DNA of 42,773 bases, from positions 1-42,773 of the forward strand of contig JAJYLG010000022.1 in assembly GCA_021787985.1 (NCBI GenBank). Direction: 5' to 3'. The position numbers and the translations under genes were made by a program. Source of the DNA: Chloroflexota bacterium (lineage in GTDB: Bacteria > Chloroflexota > Dehalococcoidia > DSGV01). A model generated the notes under the pieces. The model searched no databases. It saw only the letters and a program-made list of their open reading frames with translations, and was not told the origin of the DNA. Shown piece after piece: positions 1-7,538 of this stretch. The number at the start of each line of letters is the position of its first letter. Position 1 is the stretch's first letter.

Positions 1-120
1 ATGGGCTGCTTCCAGAACATGGACAGCGCCGAGCGGGTGATGTACGCCATCGCCACCCGGCTCAACGCAAAATGGGAGGGCCGCCCGCTCCCTCACTTCA
101 AAAGTCCACACTCATCTTGA
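1..120 (+). pseudogene. Possible transposase C-terminal fragment (mutator/IS256-like)
   Basis: An open frame runs from the window edge to a TGA at 118-120. It encodes about 39 residues, beginning MGCFQNMDSAERVMYAIATR and containing KWEGRPLP. The pattern (an FxN-S-RV-A-LN core followed by W-RPL and a short basic tail) resembles the C-terminal end of mutator/IS256-type transposases, but this is recalled similarity, not a search. Nothing of the catalytic DDE domain is inside the window, so I cannot tell whether this is the end of an intact gene or a remnant. No terminal inverted repeat is evident between its stop and the next gene. It could also be the tail of an unrelated protein. Confidence 0.4.
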
Positions 121-147
121 CGTTACCGCTGTGCGGGTTAGCAGTTG

Positions 148-174
148 TTAGCACCCCTTGACGGAGAGTGCTAA
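148..174. promoter_or_regulatory. CIRCE operator (HrcA-binding site)
   Basis: The sequence reads TTAGCACCC, nine bases, then GAGTGCTAA. It matches the CIRCE consensus (TTAGCACTC-N9-GAGTGCTAA) at 17 of 18 arm positions with exact 9-9-9 spacing. CIRCE is the operator of the heat-shock repressor HrcA. An extra TTAGCA half-site lies ten bases upstream at 138-143. The operator overlaps the -35 element of the promoter that reads into the zinc-ribbon gene starting at 221, so that gene is predicted to be heat-inducible. Confidence 0.88.
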
Positions 175-187
175 CGGACCCTAGGAT
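158..187 (+). promoter_or_regulatory. Promoter of the zinc-ribbon gene, overlapping CIRCE
   Basis: The -35 element is TTGACG at 158-163 and the -10 element is TAGGAT at 182-187, with an 18-base spacer. The -35 lies in the CIRCE spacer and the right arm of CIRCE fills the -35/-10 interval, so bound HrcA would exclude RNA polymerase. Transcription would start near 194. Confidence 0.6.
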
Positions 188-220
188 CTGAAGCGACCGC
201 AGGAGCGGGGAGGGCGAACG

Positions 221-538
221 GTGCCGCGCTACGACTACCGCTGCGAACAGTGTGACGAAGTGTATGAGAAGGTCGAGGGCTTCGACGCGCCTTCGCTGCA
301 GGAATGCATCCACTGCGGCGCGACGGCCCGGCGCGTGCTGACGCCTCCGCCGATCATCTTCAAGGGTCGCGGCTGGTACATCACCGACAGCCGTGGGGCG
401 TCCTCGGCCGTCAACGGCGCCAGCTCGACGAGCAAGGACGAGCAAGGTCACGGACACAGCCACGGACACGATCACGGCCATGGGCACGAGCACGCATCGG
501 GCGGCAACGACCTAACCGCGGCGAGCGCGGCCGAGTAG
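221..538 (+). CDS. FmdB-type zinc-ribbon protein with histidine-rich tail
   Basis: This 105-residue protein belongs to the FmdB/CxxC_CxxC_SSSS putative regulatory family. It starts MPRYDYRCEQCDEVYE, and two CxxC pairs (Cys8/Cys11 and Cys29/Cys32) form the usual zinc ribbon. Residues about 76-91 are a run of alternating His and Gly (GHGHSHGHDHGHGHEH), a metal-binding tail beyond the core domain. The start is GTG at 221, with a GGGAGG ribosome site at 208-213. The family has no firmly established biochemical role and has been called regulatory by analogy with FmdB of the formamidase operon. Here the upstream CIRCE element suggests a heat-shock or protein-quality role, possibly linked to metal handling; that is inference. 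The gene is monocistronic, with a strong hairpin just after it. Confidence 0.88.
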   Translation: MPRYDYRCEQCDEVYEKVEGFDAPSLQECIHCGATARRVLTPPPIIFKGRGWYITDSRGASSAVNGASSTSKDEQGHGHSHGHDHGHGHEHASGGNDLTAASAAE

Positions 539-563
539 CGTCGGCCTGCGCCACCGTGTGAAC

Positions 564-593
564 GGGACCCCGTCCCCCGGCGGACGGGGTCCC
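564..593 (+). terminator. Terminator-like hairpin after the zinc-ribbon gene
   Basis: Perfect 11-bp arms GGGACCCCGTC (564-574) and GACGGGGTCCC (583-593) enclose an 8-base loop, 25 bases past the stop codon. No T-run follows, as is common in very GC-rich genomes, so the termination role is inferred from position and stem strength. Confidence 0.6.
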
Positions 594-627
594 GCGTATG
601 CTGGCTCGCCTGCGGGGGCGGGCGCCG

Positions 628-648
628 GCCCAGGATCGCATCCTGGGC
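628..648. repeat. Perfect inverted repeat between convergent genes
   Basis: The arms GCCCAGGAT (628-636) and ATCCTGGGC (640-648) are perfect 9-mers around a 3-base centre. It sits in the 255-base gene-free interval between the zinc-ribbon gene and the minus-strand gene ending at 794. It could act as the terminator of that minus-strand gene or as a protein-binding palindrome. I see no gene in 594-793. Confidence 0.5.
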
Positions 649-793
649 GGAGCCGCACAGGTTGACAACCCGTGCAGCCAACACACCTCGGCCGCGCCTC
701 TCGGCCGAAGTCGCCGGGGCGGGCGCAGTGGGCCAGCGCGCCGACACGCCCGAGCTCGCTGCGGCGCTCGCCAGCAGGGCAGCCGAGCCGCGA

Positions 794-1426
794 CTAGCGC
801 TTGCGCCGGTATCGGCGCCTCTGGGCCACGGCGGTGACGCTCCCGGCGACCAGAGATGCGACCGCGAGAGCCGCGAGTATCCATACCCATGGACCAGCCT
901 GCCTCGGCTGGGAAGCGGGCGAGCCGAATCCAGTGGTTGGTGCCGCCGTAACGTGCACCTCCGCCGTGAGTACGACGTTGACGAGATCCCCGAGACGTAG
1001 TGGACGTCCCGCGGTTAGCGGTACGGGTTGCCCGCCCCCGCCCGCAGGGATGTACGACACGAGAACGGGTGCTCCTATTGCCAACGGAGACGGGCAGCTC
1101 AGCGCCTGGAGAAAACGACCATCCTGGCCGACGGGAATGCTGATCGTCGAGCCGGAGGAGGACGGTCCTACGCCGATCAGGATGCGAACCGAACCGCCTG
1201 CCGCCGGTCCGCCTGGCAACTGTACGCGGCCCGAGAGGAGAATCGCCGGGCAGGGCGTCGGTGGGGGTGGTGTGGCGGTTTGTGTCAGTGGCGTGACGGT
1301 CGTGGTCGGGCCCTGGGCGAGCAACACCTGGCCATCGTTGAGGAGGATCGCAAGCAGGGACGCTAGTATTGCGGCAACGACCGGCCATCGGCCCAAGCTC
1401 CGGGAGAGGCAGGAGATCCAGCGCAT
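794..1426 (-). CDS. Secreted, membrane-anchored protein of unknown function
   Basis: A 210-residue protein with no family I recognise. From the ATG at 1426 (GGGAGG site about 8 bases upstream) it has a basic N-terminus and a hydrophobic signal segment (about residues 14-30). A Thr/Pro-rich linker follows (about 40-57), then a roughly 90-residue domain rich in short alternating strands (SGRVQLPGG ... VGQDGRF), reminiscent of transthyretin-like/carboxypeptidase regulatory folds. A second hydrophobic segment (about 180-200) precedes an Arg/Lys tail (RRRYRRKR). This is the layout of an exported protein anchored at its C-terminus with a cytoplasmic basic stop-transfer. There is no LPXTG motif. The upstream secreted gene is on the same strand, so the two may form a surface-protein pair. 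The fold assignment is tentative. Confidence 0.72.
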   Translation of the reverse strand: MRWISCLSRSLGRWPVVAAILASLLAILLNDGQVLLAQGPTTTVTPLTQTATPPPPTPCPAILLSGRVQLPGGPAAGGSVRILIGVGPSSSGSTISIPVGQDGRFLQALSCPSPLAIGAPVLVSYIPAGGGGQPVPLTAGRPLRLGDLVNVVLTAEVHVTAAPTTGFGSPASQPRQAGPWVWILAALAVASLVAGSVTAVAQRRRYRRKR

Positions 1427-1534
1427 ATCTAGTGGCCTCCCGGCGGAATTGTACCTGGTGGCCGATGGCGACGGGCGGCTAAGCGAACCCAACGCCCGGC
1501 CCGGCCCTGGCTCGCCGAAGCAGCCAGCCGGGGG

Positions 1535-2627
1535 TCAGTCCATCTGGGCGCCATACGAATAGCACGCTCCGGAATAGTTGCCTGCGACGCTCCAATCAGA
1601 GACGCTGAATATACCTGCGGCTTGGTACCACGGTGGGCAAGCGACGTTACCAAGCTGCGTGGGCTGTCCAGCCGCGGCCAACCAGTCGTTGGCGTACATG
1701 TGTGATACGTCTACCCAGGTGTTCGACTGCAGGGAGTACCACTGAAGACTCGGGTAGTTCCCCTTGACCACTGACGTCTGGGCAGCCTGGAACGAGGGAC
1801 CGCCGGTCGGCGAAGCGAGCTCTGCCGCGTCATAGCCCCAGGTCAGTCCGTTCGGCGCGGGATCGTCGATCTCGAGGATGCTCGTTCCATTGATACCAAG
1901 GTATACTCCACCTTGGCACATGTTGATGGTGAACTCATAAGTGTTTCCGGTGCTCAGGCCGATCGAGGACAGAGATCCGCCGCAGCCAAGGGGCGTACCA
2001 TCGGATGCCGTCCACCACACGCTGCCTGCCAGGCAGGTTCTCGCGTGCAGCGTATCGTTCGTGTATGTGAAGAACGTGAAAGCGCCGCCGCTCACCTGGT
2101 ATCCGACTTGGATGAAGTCCTGCCCGCTCGGATTGCCGATGATGTTCGCTCCGATCCATAGGACATCCGATATGCCGTTGATTGGGCTGTTGGCGGCGTC
2201 GACCAGTATCCTGCTCTGCGTTGCCATCGTATTGGCCCCGGGTGGTGGGTTCGGAGCGTTGACGAGCTGATACCACCACGGCGTGGTGTCCGCCACCGAG
2301 ATGCGCCCCGCGGCAGGCAGGTACGGTGGGGAGCCCAGTGGTGCCGGTCCGGGAACCGTCCTGACGCCCGTCGCCCAGGCAGCGCACGTGACGTCTACGC
2401 GCCCGGACCTCCATGGGGGCGCCCACGCTGGCTGGAGGGGCAGCAAACGCCGGCGCAGCACCGCATACAGGGCTACTGGGAATCGCTGATGCGCGGGTCC
2501 CTGCTTGTACGCGCGAAAGATCGCTGGCGCAAGCCGGCGCCAGCAACGCAGCGAGCAGCATGGCAGTGCCCGCCGCTCGTCCCGCTGCGGCGATAGCCGA
2601 GTTTCGGCCGGATGGTCGTCGACGCAC
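1535..2627 (-). CDS. Secreted Cys-containing protein with an apparent frameshift
   Basis: The C-terminal frame (stop at 1535, coding-like down from about 2420) encodes about 290 residues rich in Gly, Ser, Thr, Trp and Tyr. It has at least five Cys (TCAAW, ARTCLAG, PLGCGG, NMCQGG, VACPPW) and ends CYSYGAQMD, typical of an extracellular beta-rich protein. That frame has no credible N-terminus. The neighbouring frame has one: GTG at 2627 behind an AAGGAA site, then MRRRPSGRNS, a hydrophobic stretch ending LLAPACA, and an Ala/Pro-rich mature start. Joining the two needs removal of one base, most simply in the five-base homopolymer at 2415-2419. This is either a natural frameshift or a sequencing error. 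I cannot name the family; a peptidase or lectin-like sandwich is possible but unsupported. Confidence 0.6.
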
Positions 2628-2834
2628 TCCGTTCCTTGACCATGCTTCTGGGCCGCTGCGAGAAGACGCATCAACCGCCGCTCCGCCTCCACCCGGCAAA
2701 GTGCTTCGCATATGGCGTACGCGGGGGCAGCTAAGCACGTGCGGGGGGGCAAGCGCTCGCGACGGATCTTGATGATACGCTGATGCTCCTAAGGGTCGCG
2801 GCCTGTAGCGGACCCGCGCCGCCGGCGAGTACGG

Positions 2835-3719
2835 TCAAGCGTCTCCGCTCTCCGGCCGCACCTCCAGGCCGAGGTCGAGGGCGCGGGCGGAGTGCGTCAG
2901 CGCGCCGAGCGAGATGATGTCCACGCCCGACTCGGCGACCGCGCGGATGTTCTCCAGCGTGATGCCGCCGGACGCCTCGAGCAGCGCGCGTCCGCGGACG
3001 GCCGCGGCCACTCGCGCCATCTCCTCGGTGGGCATGTTGTCCAACAGCACGGCCTCCGCGCCCGCGTCGACCGCCTCGAGCGCCTCCGCGGCCGTCTCGC
3101 ACTCGACCTCGATGCGCACCGTGTGTGGCGCACGTGCGCGCGCCTGCTCTATCACCGTGCGCAGCGAGAGGCCTCGCGCCCGCGCGGCCGCCAGGTGGTT
3201 GTCTTTGATGAGCACGCCGTCGCGCAGGCCGTCCCGGTGGTTGAAGCCGCCCCCCGCGCGCACGGCGTAGCGCTCGAGGACGCGCAGGCCGGGCGTGGTC
3301 TTGCGCGTGTCGGCGATGCGCACCTTGATGCCCTCCACCGCGGTCACACAGGCGCGCGTGAGCGTGGCGATGCCGCACAGCCGCTGCAGGAAATTGAGGG
3401 CGGTCCGCTCGGCCGAGAGGATCGCGCCCAGATCGCCCGCCACCGACGCCAGCACATCGCCCGCCGCGAATGGCTCGCCGTCGTGGAGGCGCGCCTCCCA
3501 CCGCAGCTCTGGGTCAAGCAGCTTGAAGGCAACCTCGGCCGCGGGCAGCCCGGCGCAGACGCCCGGCGCGCGCGCGACGATCTCGGCGCGGCCGGTCTGG
3601 CCGGGCGACACGGTGATGCGGGTGGTCAGGTCCTCGAAGGCGTGGTCCTCGTCGAGCGCGCGCAGCAGGATCGCGCGCGCGAGGTGCGCCGGGGGCGGAT
3701 GGAGCCGCTCAGCAGCCAC
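2835..3719 (-). CDS. nadC: Nicotinate-nucleotide pyrophosphorylase (carboxylating), quinolinate phosphoribosyltransferase
   Basis: NadC converts quinolinate and PRPP to nicotinate mononucleotide, CO2 and pyrophosphate, the third step of de novo NAD synthesis from aspartate. The sequence carries family signatures: AERTALNFLQRLCGIAT, the DTRKTTPGLR motif, GGGFNHRDGL, LIKDNH, the late EASGGI and the closing ISLGALTHS barrel segment. The GTG start at 3719 gives 294 residues, near the usual 280-290. An in-frame ATG at 3752 would add 11 residues inside nadB. Either way the start overlaps the end of nadB, so translation is probably coupled. It is the last gene of the nadA-orf-nadB-nadC operon. Confidence 0.95.
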   Translation of the reverse strand: MAAERLHPPPAHLARAILLRALDEDHAFEDLTTRITVSPGQTGRAEIVARAPGVCAGLPAAEVAFKLLDPELRWEARLHDGEPFAAGDVLASVAGDLGAILSAERTALNFLQRLCGIATLTRACVTAVEGIKVRIADTRKTTPGLRVLERYAVRAGGGFNHRDGLRDGVLIKDNHLAAARARGLSLRTVIEQARARAPHTVRIEVECETAAEALEAVDAGAEAVLLDNMPTEEMARVAAAVRGRALLEASGGITLENIRAVAESGVDIISLGALTHSARALDLGLEVRPESGDA

Positions 3720-5256
3720 GGTAGTAGGCCAGGTGGCGTAGCCAGCCGTCATCCGCCGCGGGGTAGTCGGTGCGGAAGTGAGCGCCGCGGCTCTCGGTGC
3801 GCCGCAGCGCCGCCTCGACGACCAGGCGCGCGCAGGTGAGCAGGTTGCGGTCCTCGTGCGCGGTCAGGTCCGTCGGAGGGGGAAACGCGCGTTCCCAGGC
3901 GGCGAGCAGCTCGGCGGCGCGGCCGAGGCGCTCGCCGTCGCGCACGATGCCGGCCGCGTCCCACATCAGCCGCTGAAGCGCCTCGCGCGAGAACGGCCGC
4001 TCGGCCGTGGCGGCGGGACGCGCGGGCAGATCGGTGGCGCCGGGCGCGGGCGGAAGGCCAGCCGCGCTGGGCGGAAGGTCCCCGGCGACGCGGCGGACGA
4101 TCCGGTCGGCGAAGACGACCGTCTCGAGCAGGGAGTTGGAGGCGAGGCGGTTGGCGCCGTGAACGCCGGTGCAGGCGACTTCGCCGCAGGCGAAGAGCCC
4201 GGCAAGCGTCGTCTCGCCCCAGATGCTGGTATGGATGCCGCCCATGGTGTAATGCGCGGCCGGTGCGACCGGCACGGGCTGGCGCGTGATGTCGAGCCCG
4301 TACTCCAGGCAGGTGCGGTAGATGTGCGGGAACCGGGCGACCACGTGGGCGGCCGGCAGGTGGGTGACGTCGAGCAGGACGTGGTCGTGGCCGCCGTCCC
4401 GCATCTCGCGCGCGATCGCGCGGGCGACGACGTCGCGCGGGGCGAGCTCGGCGTCGGGGTGGCGGTCGGGCATGAAGCGTCGGCCGTCGGGAGTGCGAAG
4501 GAACGCGCCCTCGCCGCGGACCGCCTCGCTGATCAGGAAGCTGGGCGCACCCGGCAGGCGCAGCGCCGTGGGGTGGAACTGGATGAACTCCATATCCGTC
4601 AGCACTGCGCCGGCGCGGAAAGCGACCGCGATCCCGTCGCCCGTGGCGACCACGGGGTTGGTGGTGTAGCGGTAGAGCTGCCCCGCCCCGCCCGAGGCGA
4701 GCACGATCGGACTGCCGCGTAGCGTGCGGCGCGCGCCGGTGCGCGTGTCCAGCACCGCGACGCCGGCAGCGCGTCCGTCCTCGACGAGCAGCGCGGTGAC
4801 GAGCGTGTACTCGTGCACGTCGACGCCAGCGGCGCGCGCGGCGCCGGCGAGTGCGGTCTCGACACTCAAGCCGGTAGCATCGCCGCCGGCGTGGACGATG
4901 CGCGCGGCGCTGTGGGCGGCCTCGCGGCCGAGGGCGATGCGACCCTCGAGCGCGTCGAACGGGACGCCGAGCGCGACCAGGTCGGCGATGCGCTCTGGCG
5001 CGTCGGTCACCAGGATCTCGGCCGCTTGCTTGTCGACGAGGCCGGCGCCGGCGGCGATCGTGTCGCGCAGGTGGAGAGACGGGCTGTCGTCCGGGCCGAT
5101 GGCGGCGGCGATGCCGCCCTGGGCGTAGCGCGTGTTGCTCTCCTGGATGCTGCTCTTGGTCAGCACGACCACCCGATGGCCGCGGCGACGCGCCATCACC
5201 GCCGTGTACAGGCCGGCGATGCCCGAGCCGACAATGAGCCAGGGGTCAGCGGGCAC
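3709..5256 (-). CDS. nadB: L-aspartate oxidase
   Basis: NadB is a flavoprotein that oxidises L-aspartate to iminoaspartate, the substrate NadA condenses with dihydroxyacetone phosphate. The 515-residue product opens with an FAD-binding Rossmann motif (VGSGIAGLYTA, near residues 9-19). It has the fumarate reductase-family elements SNTRYAQGGIAAA and the later HYTMGGI and GEVACTGVHGANRLASNSLLE, all standard for NadB. The GTG start at 5256 has a GGAGG site 8 bases upstream. The start overlaps the end of the small membrane gene by 11 bases and the stop overlaps nadC, so the operon is tightly coupled. Confidence 0.96.
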   Translation of the reverse strand: MPADPWLIVGSGIAGLYTAVMARRRGHRVVVLTKSSIQESNTRYAQGGIAAAIGPDDSPSLHLRDTIAAGAGLVDKQAAEILVTDAPERIADLVALGVPFDALEGRIALGREAAHSAARIVHAGGDATGLSVETALAGAARAAGVDVHEYTLVTALLVEDGRAAGVAVLDTRTGARRTLRGSPIVLASGGAGQLYRYTTNPVVATGDGIAVAFRAGAVLTDMEFIQFHPTALRLPGAPSFLISEAVRGEGAFLRTPDGRRFMPDRHPDAELAPRDVVARAIAREMRDGGHDHVLLDVTHLPAAHVVARFPHIYRTCLEYGLDITRQPVPVAPAAHYTMGGIHTSIWGETTLAGLFACGEVACTGVHGANRLASNSLLETVVFADRIVRRVAGDLPPSAAGLPPAPGATDLPARPAATAERPFSREALQRLMWDAAGIVRDGERLGRAAELLAAWERAFPPPTDLTAHEDRNLLTCARLVVEAALRRTESRGAHFRTDYPAADDGWLRHLAYYRGC

Positions 5257-5596
5257 GGCGCAGCCTCCGGGTGACGCTCACCGCGGCGCCGGAGGCTGCC
5301 GCGGCCACGGCCGCCCCCGGCAGGGCGAGCGCGGCGCCCAGGGCGAGCCAGAAGAGGACGTAGAGCGAGGCCACCGGCCGTGAGACGTAGCCGGTGGCCC
5401 CGCCGGCGGCGTCACGCACGGCCAGCGAGAAGTGGAAAGCGAGCAGGCCGGCGACGGCGTACGCCCACGCGAGCCATCCGCGGCCCCGCCCCGCCAGCGC
5501 GCCGGCCAGCGTCGGTAGGGCGTAGCCGACCAGGTACTGCACCACGCCGTAGCCGGGCGGCTCGGCGAGCGCGGCCAGCACGCCCACCAACGCCAC
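5246..5596 (-). CDS. Small membrane protein inside the nadA-nadB operon
   Basis: A predicted integral membrane protein of about 116 residues from a GTG start at 5596. At least three hydrophobic segments are visible (ALVGVLAALA; AWAYAVAGLLAFHFSLAV; ASLYVLFWLALGAALALPGAAVAAAA), ending in a basic RRLRRAR tail. It lies 23 bases after nadA and overlaps nadB by 11 bases, so it is certainly co-transcribed with both. I do not recognise a family. Its position suggests a link to NAD metabolism, for example transport of a precursor, but nothing in the sequence proves this. The open frame extends further upstream inside nadA, but that part looks non-coding and the only usable start after nadA is the GTG. 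Confidence 0.65.
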   Translation of the reverse strand: MALVGVLAALAEPPGYGVVQYLVGYALPTLAGALAGRGRGWLAWAYAVAGLLAFHFSLAVRDAAGGATGYVSRPVASLYVLFWLALGAALALPGAAVAAAASGAAVSVTRRLRRAR

Positions 5597-5619
5597 AAGC
5601 GCGCCGGCCTGCCAGCGCG

Positions 5620-6813
5620 CTACGCGCTCGCGAGCATGCGCTCGAGCGCCACGCGCGCCCAGTGCGCCGTCTCCTCGGGCACGATGATGCGGTTGACCGC
5701 GTTGCCGCGCACCAGCTCCTCCAGCACCCACGCCAGGTAGGCGGGGTGGATCCGATACATGGTGCTGCATGGGCACACCACCGGGTCAAGGCAGAAGACC
5801 GTCTTGTCCGGGTTCTCATGCGCCAGGCGACTCACCAGGTTGATCTCGGTCCCGACGCCGATGACACTGCCGGCCGGCGCCTCGTGGACGTAGCGCGCGA
5901 TGAGCTCGGTCGAGCCGTACGCGTCGGCGGCCTGCACGACCTCGAGCTCGCATTCCGGATGGACGACCACGCGCACGCCTGGGTGCCGTGCGCGCGCCTG
6001 GCGCACCTGCTCCACCGTGAAGCGGCCGTGGACCGAGCAGTAGCCCTTCCAGAGGATCACGCGCGCGCGCTCGAGCTGCTCCAGCGTCAGCCCGCCGAGT
6101 GAGCCGAAGGGCAACGTGTAGTCCCACACGACCATCTGGTCGAGAGGGATGCCCATGGCGTGGGCGGTGTTGCGCCCCAGGTGCTGGTCGGGGAAGAAGA
6201 AGACGCGCTCCCCCCGTTCCGACGCCCAGCGCAGGACCTTCGCCGCGTTGGTCGAGGTGCAGACGCTCCCGTCGTGTCGACCGACGAACGCCTTGAGGCT
6301 CGCCGCGGAGTTGATGTAGGTGACCGGAACGACGCCGCCGATCCCGGCCTCCACCAGCTCCTCCCAGGCCGACTCGACATCGCGCGTGGCGGCCATGTCG
6401 GCCATCGAGCAGCCGGCAGCCAGGTTCGGCAGGATCACCGCCCGATGGGGCGGCGTGAGGATGTCGGCAGCTTCCGCCATGAAGTGCACGCCGCAGAAGA
6501 CGATGTCCTCGGCCTGGGGCTGCGCGGCCGCCCACTGTGCCAGCTTGAGCGAGTCACCGCGCACGTCGGCGAACTGGATGATGTCCTCGCGCTGGTAGTG
6601 ATGGCCCAGCACCACGCAGCGGTCGCCGAGCGTCCGCCGAGCAGCAGCGATGCGCTCGCGGAGGGCGGCCGCGTCGAGCTGGAAGTACTCGCGTGGGATG
6701 TCGCGCTGCCAGGTGGGGAAGGCCCGCTCCTGCGACAGCGGCACGGTCATCAGGCCGACGTCGGTCTCGCACGCGGAGTCGGGCGGAACCAGGACCTGCT
6801 CCCTCATGGGCAC
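5620..6813 (-). CDS. nadA: Quinolinate synthase
   Basis: NadA is a [4Fe-4S] enzyme that condenses iminoaspartate with dihydroxyacetone phosphate to quinolinate. The 397-residue protein has VVLGHHYQREDI, GDSLKLA, the three expected cluster cysteines (in VFCGVHFM, SVCTSTNA and VVCPCSTMYRI), and PDQHLGRNTA. A GTG at 6813 sits 4-6 bases after an AGGGGAA site; an ATG at 6807 is an equally possible start. It is the first gene after the NrtR-type operator and the TTGACA promoter at 6847-6875, so it heads the regulated operon. The N-terminal 25 residues before the conserved core are poorly conserved-looking. Confidence 0.96.
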   Translation of the reverse strand: MPMREQVLVPPDSACETDVGLMTVPLSQERAFPTWQRDIPREYFQLDAAALRERIAAARRTLGDRCVVLGHHYQREDIIQFADVRGDSLKLAQWAAAQPQAEDIVFCGVHFMAEAADILTPPHRAVILPNLAAGCSMADMAATRDVESAWEELVEAGIGGVVPVTYINSAASLKAFVGRHDGSVCTSTNAAKVLRWASERGERVFFFPDQHLGRNTAHAMGIPLDQMVVWDYTLPFGSLGGLTLEQLERARVILWKGYCSVHGRFTVEQVRQARARHPGVRVVVHPECELEVVQAADAYGSTELIARYVHEAPAGSVIGVGTEINLVSRLAHENPDKTVFCLDPVVCPCSTMYRIHPAYLAWVLEELVRGNAVNRIIVPEETAHWARVALERMLASA

Positions 6814-6824
6814 TTCATTCCCCT

Positions 6825-6849
6825 AGTTCGTGTTATCTCTACACGAACT
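6825..6849. promoter_or_regulatory. Palindromic operator upstream of nadA, probable NrtR site
   Basis: Perfect 9-bp arms AGTTCGTGT (6825-6833) and ACACGAACT (6841-6849) flank a 7-base AT-rich centre (TATCTCT). It lies between nrtR and nadA, touching the -10 box of the nadA promoter and covering the probable transcription start. NrtR repressors are known to bind palindromes of about this size before NAD genes, so adjacent NrtR is the obvious candidate. Confidence 0.8.
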
Positions 6850-6875
6850 CTACGTTCGCCCGTCGGCGGTGTCAA
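6847..6875 (-). promoter_or_regulatory. Promoter of the nadA operon
   Basis: On the minus strand a perfect TTGACA -35 (6870-6875) is followed, after 17 bases, by a TAGAGT -10 (6847-6852). The -35 begins immediately after the nrtR stop codon at 6876. The -10 overlaps the right arm of the palindrome at 6825-6849, giving a simple steric repression layout. Confidence 0.75.
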
Positions 6876-7538
6876 TCAACGTGGCGACAAGAATTCGGCC
6901 TGCCGCCGGCGGAAGCGGAAGAGGGCGGCCGGACGGTGCGCACCCACCTTCAGATGCTCGTCCAGCGGCTCGATAAGCCCGAGCGAAAGGATGCGCCGGT
7001 AGAAGTTGCGCTTGTCCAGGGGGCGGCCCAGGATCGCCTCATAGGTGCGCTGAAGCTGAGCGAAGGTGAACTTCTCGGGCAGCAGGCTGTAGGCGGCGTT
7101 GGTGTACTCGAGCTTGCCGCGAAGGCGCGCAACCGCCACGCGCACCACCTCGTCGTTGGTGAACGCGAGCGGCGGATGGTCAGCCACGGGCCACCAGCGA
7201 GTAGGCCACTCGCCGGCCCGCAGCGTCGCCACGCCGTGTTCGACGAGCGCGAAGTACGCCACGGTCGCGGCCGGCGGCGCGGTGGGCTCGGGCGGCTCGG
7301 TGAAGGTGTAGAGCTGTTCGAGGAAGACCTCGCGCACGCCCGTCTCCCCGGCGAGCTTGCCGGCGGCGAACTCATCGAGCGTGACGCCCGCGGGCAGCAG
7401 TCCTCCGGGGAGCGCCCACCAGCCGTCGAAGGGCGGCGCACCGCGACGGAGCAGCAGCACCTGCAGCGTTCCCTCGTGAACGGTCAGGATGGTGACGGCC
7501 ACCGCCACCCGCGCGCCGGTGGCCTTCCGCTCAGCCAC
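6876..7538 (-). CDS. nrtR: NrtR-type Nudix-related transcriptional repressor of NAD synthesis
   Basis: A 220-residue protein with an N-terminal Nudix-like domain (about 1-140) and a C-terminal winged helix (about 150-210; FTFAQLQRTYEAILGRPLD then KRNFYRRIL). This is the NrtR arrangement. NrtR repressors bind operators before NAD genes and are released by ADP-ribose. The Nudix box (GX5EX7REUXEEXGU) is degenerate here: G-LLPAG-V in place of the first Glu, and GKLAGETGV in place of REUXEEXGU, so hydrolysis is not expected. The GTG start at 7538 has a GGAGGG site 8 bases upstream and overlaps the preceding lipoprotein gene by 8 bases. It sits directly before the nadA promoter on the same strand. 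Confidence 0.9.
   Translation of the reverse strand: MAERKATGARVAVAVTILTVHEGTLQVLLLRRGAPPFDGWWALPGGLLPAGVTLDEFAAGKLAGETGVREVFLEQLYTFTEPPEPTAPPAATVAYFALVEHGVATLRAGEWPTRWWPVADHPPLAFTNDEVVRVAVARLRGKLEYTNAAYSLLPEKFTFAQLQRTYEAILGRPLDKRNFYRRILSLGLIEPLDEHLKVGAHRPAALFRFRRRQAEFLSPR

Noticed and set aside
1535-2420. Assignment of the secreted protein to a G1 peptidase or lectin family
   Set aside because: The beta-rich, Cys-containing, Trp-rich look fits several families, but no catalytic motif could be identified by eye.
2892-3839. Plus-strand frames opposite nadC and nadB
   Set aside because: Translation is repetitive and basic, with no family pattern, while the other strand encodes NadC and NadB.
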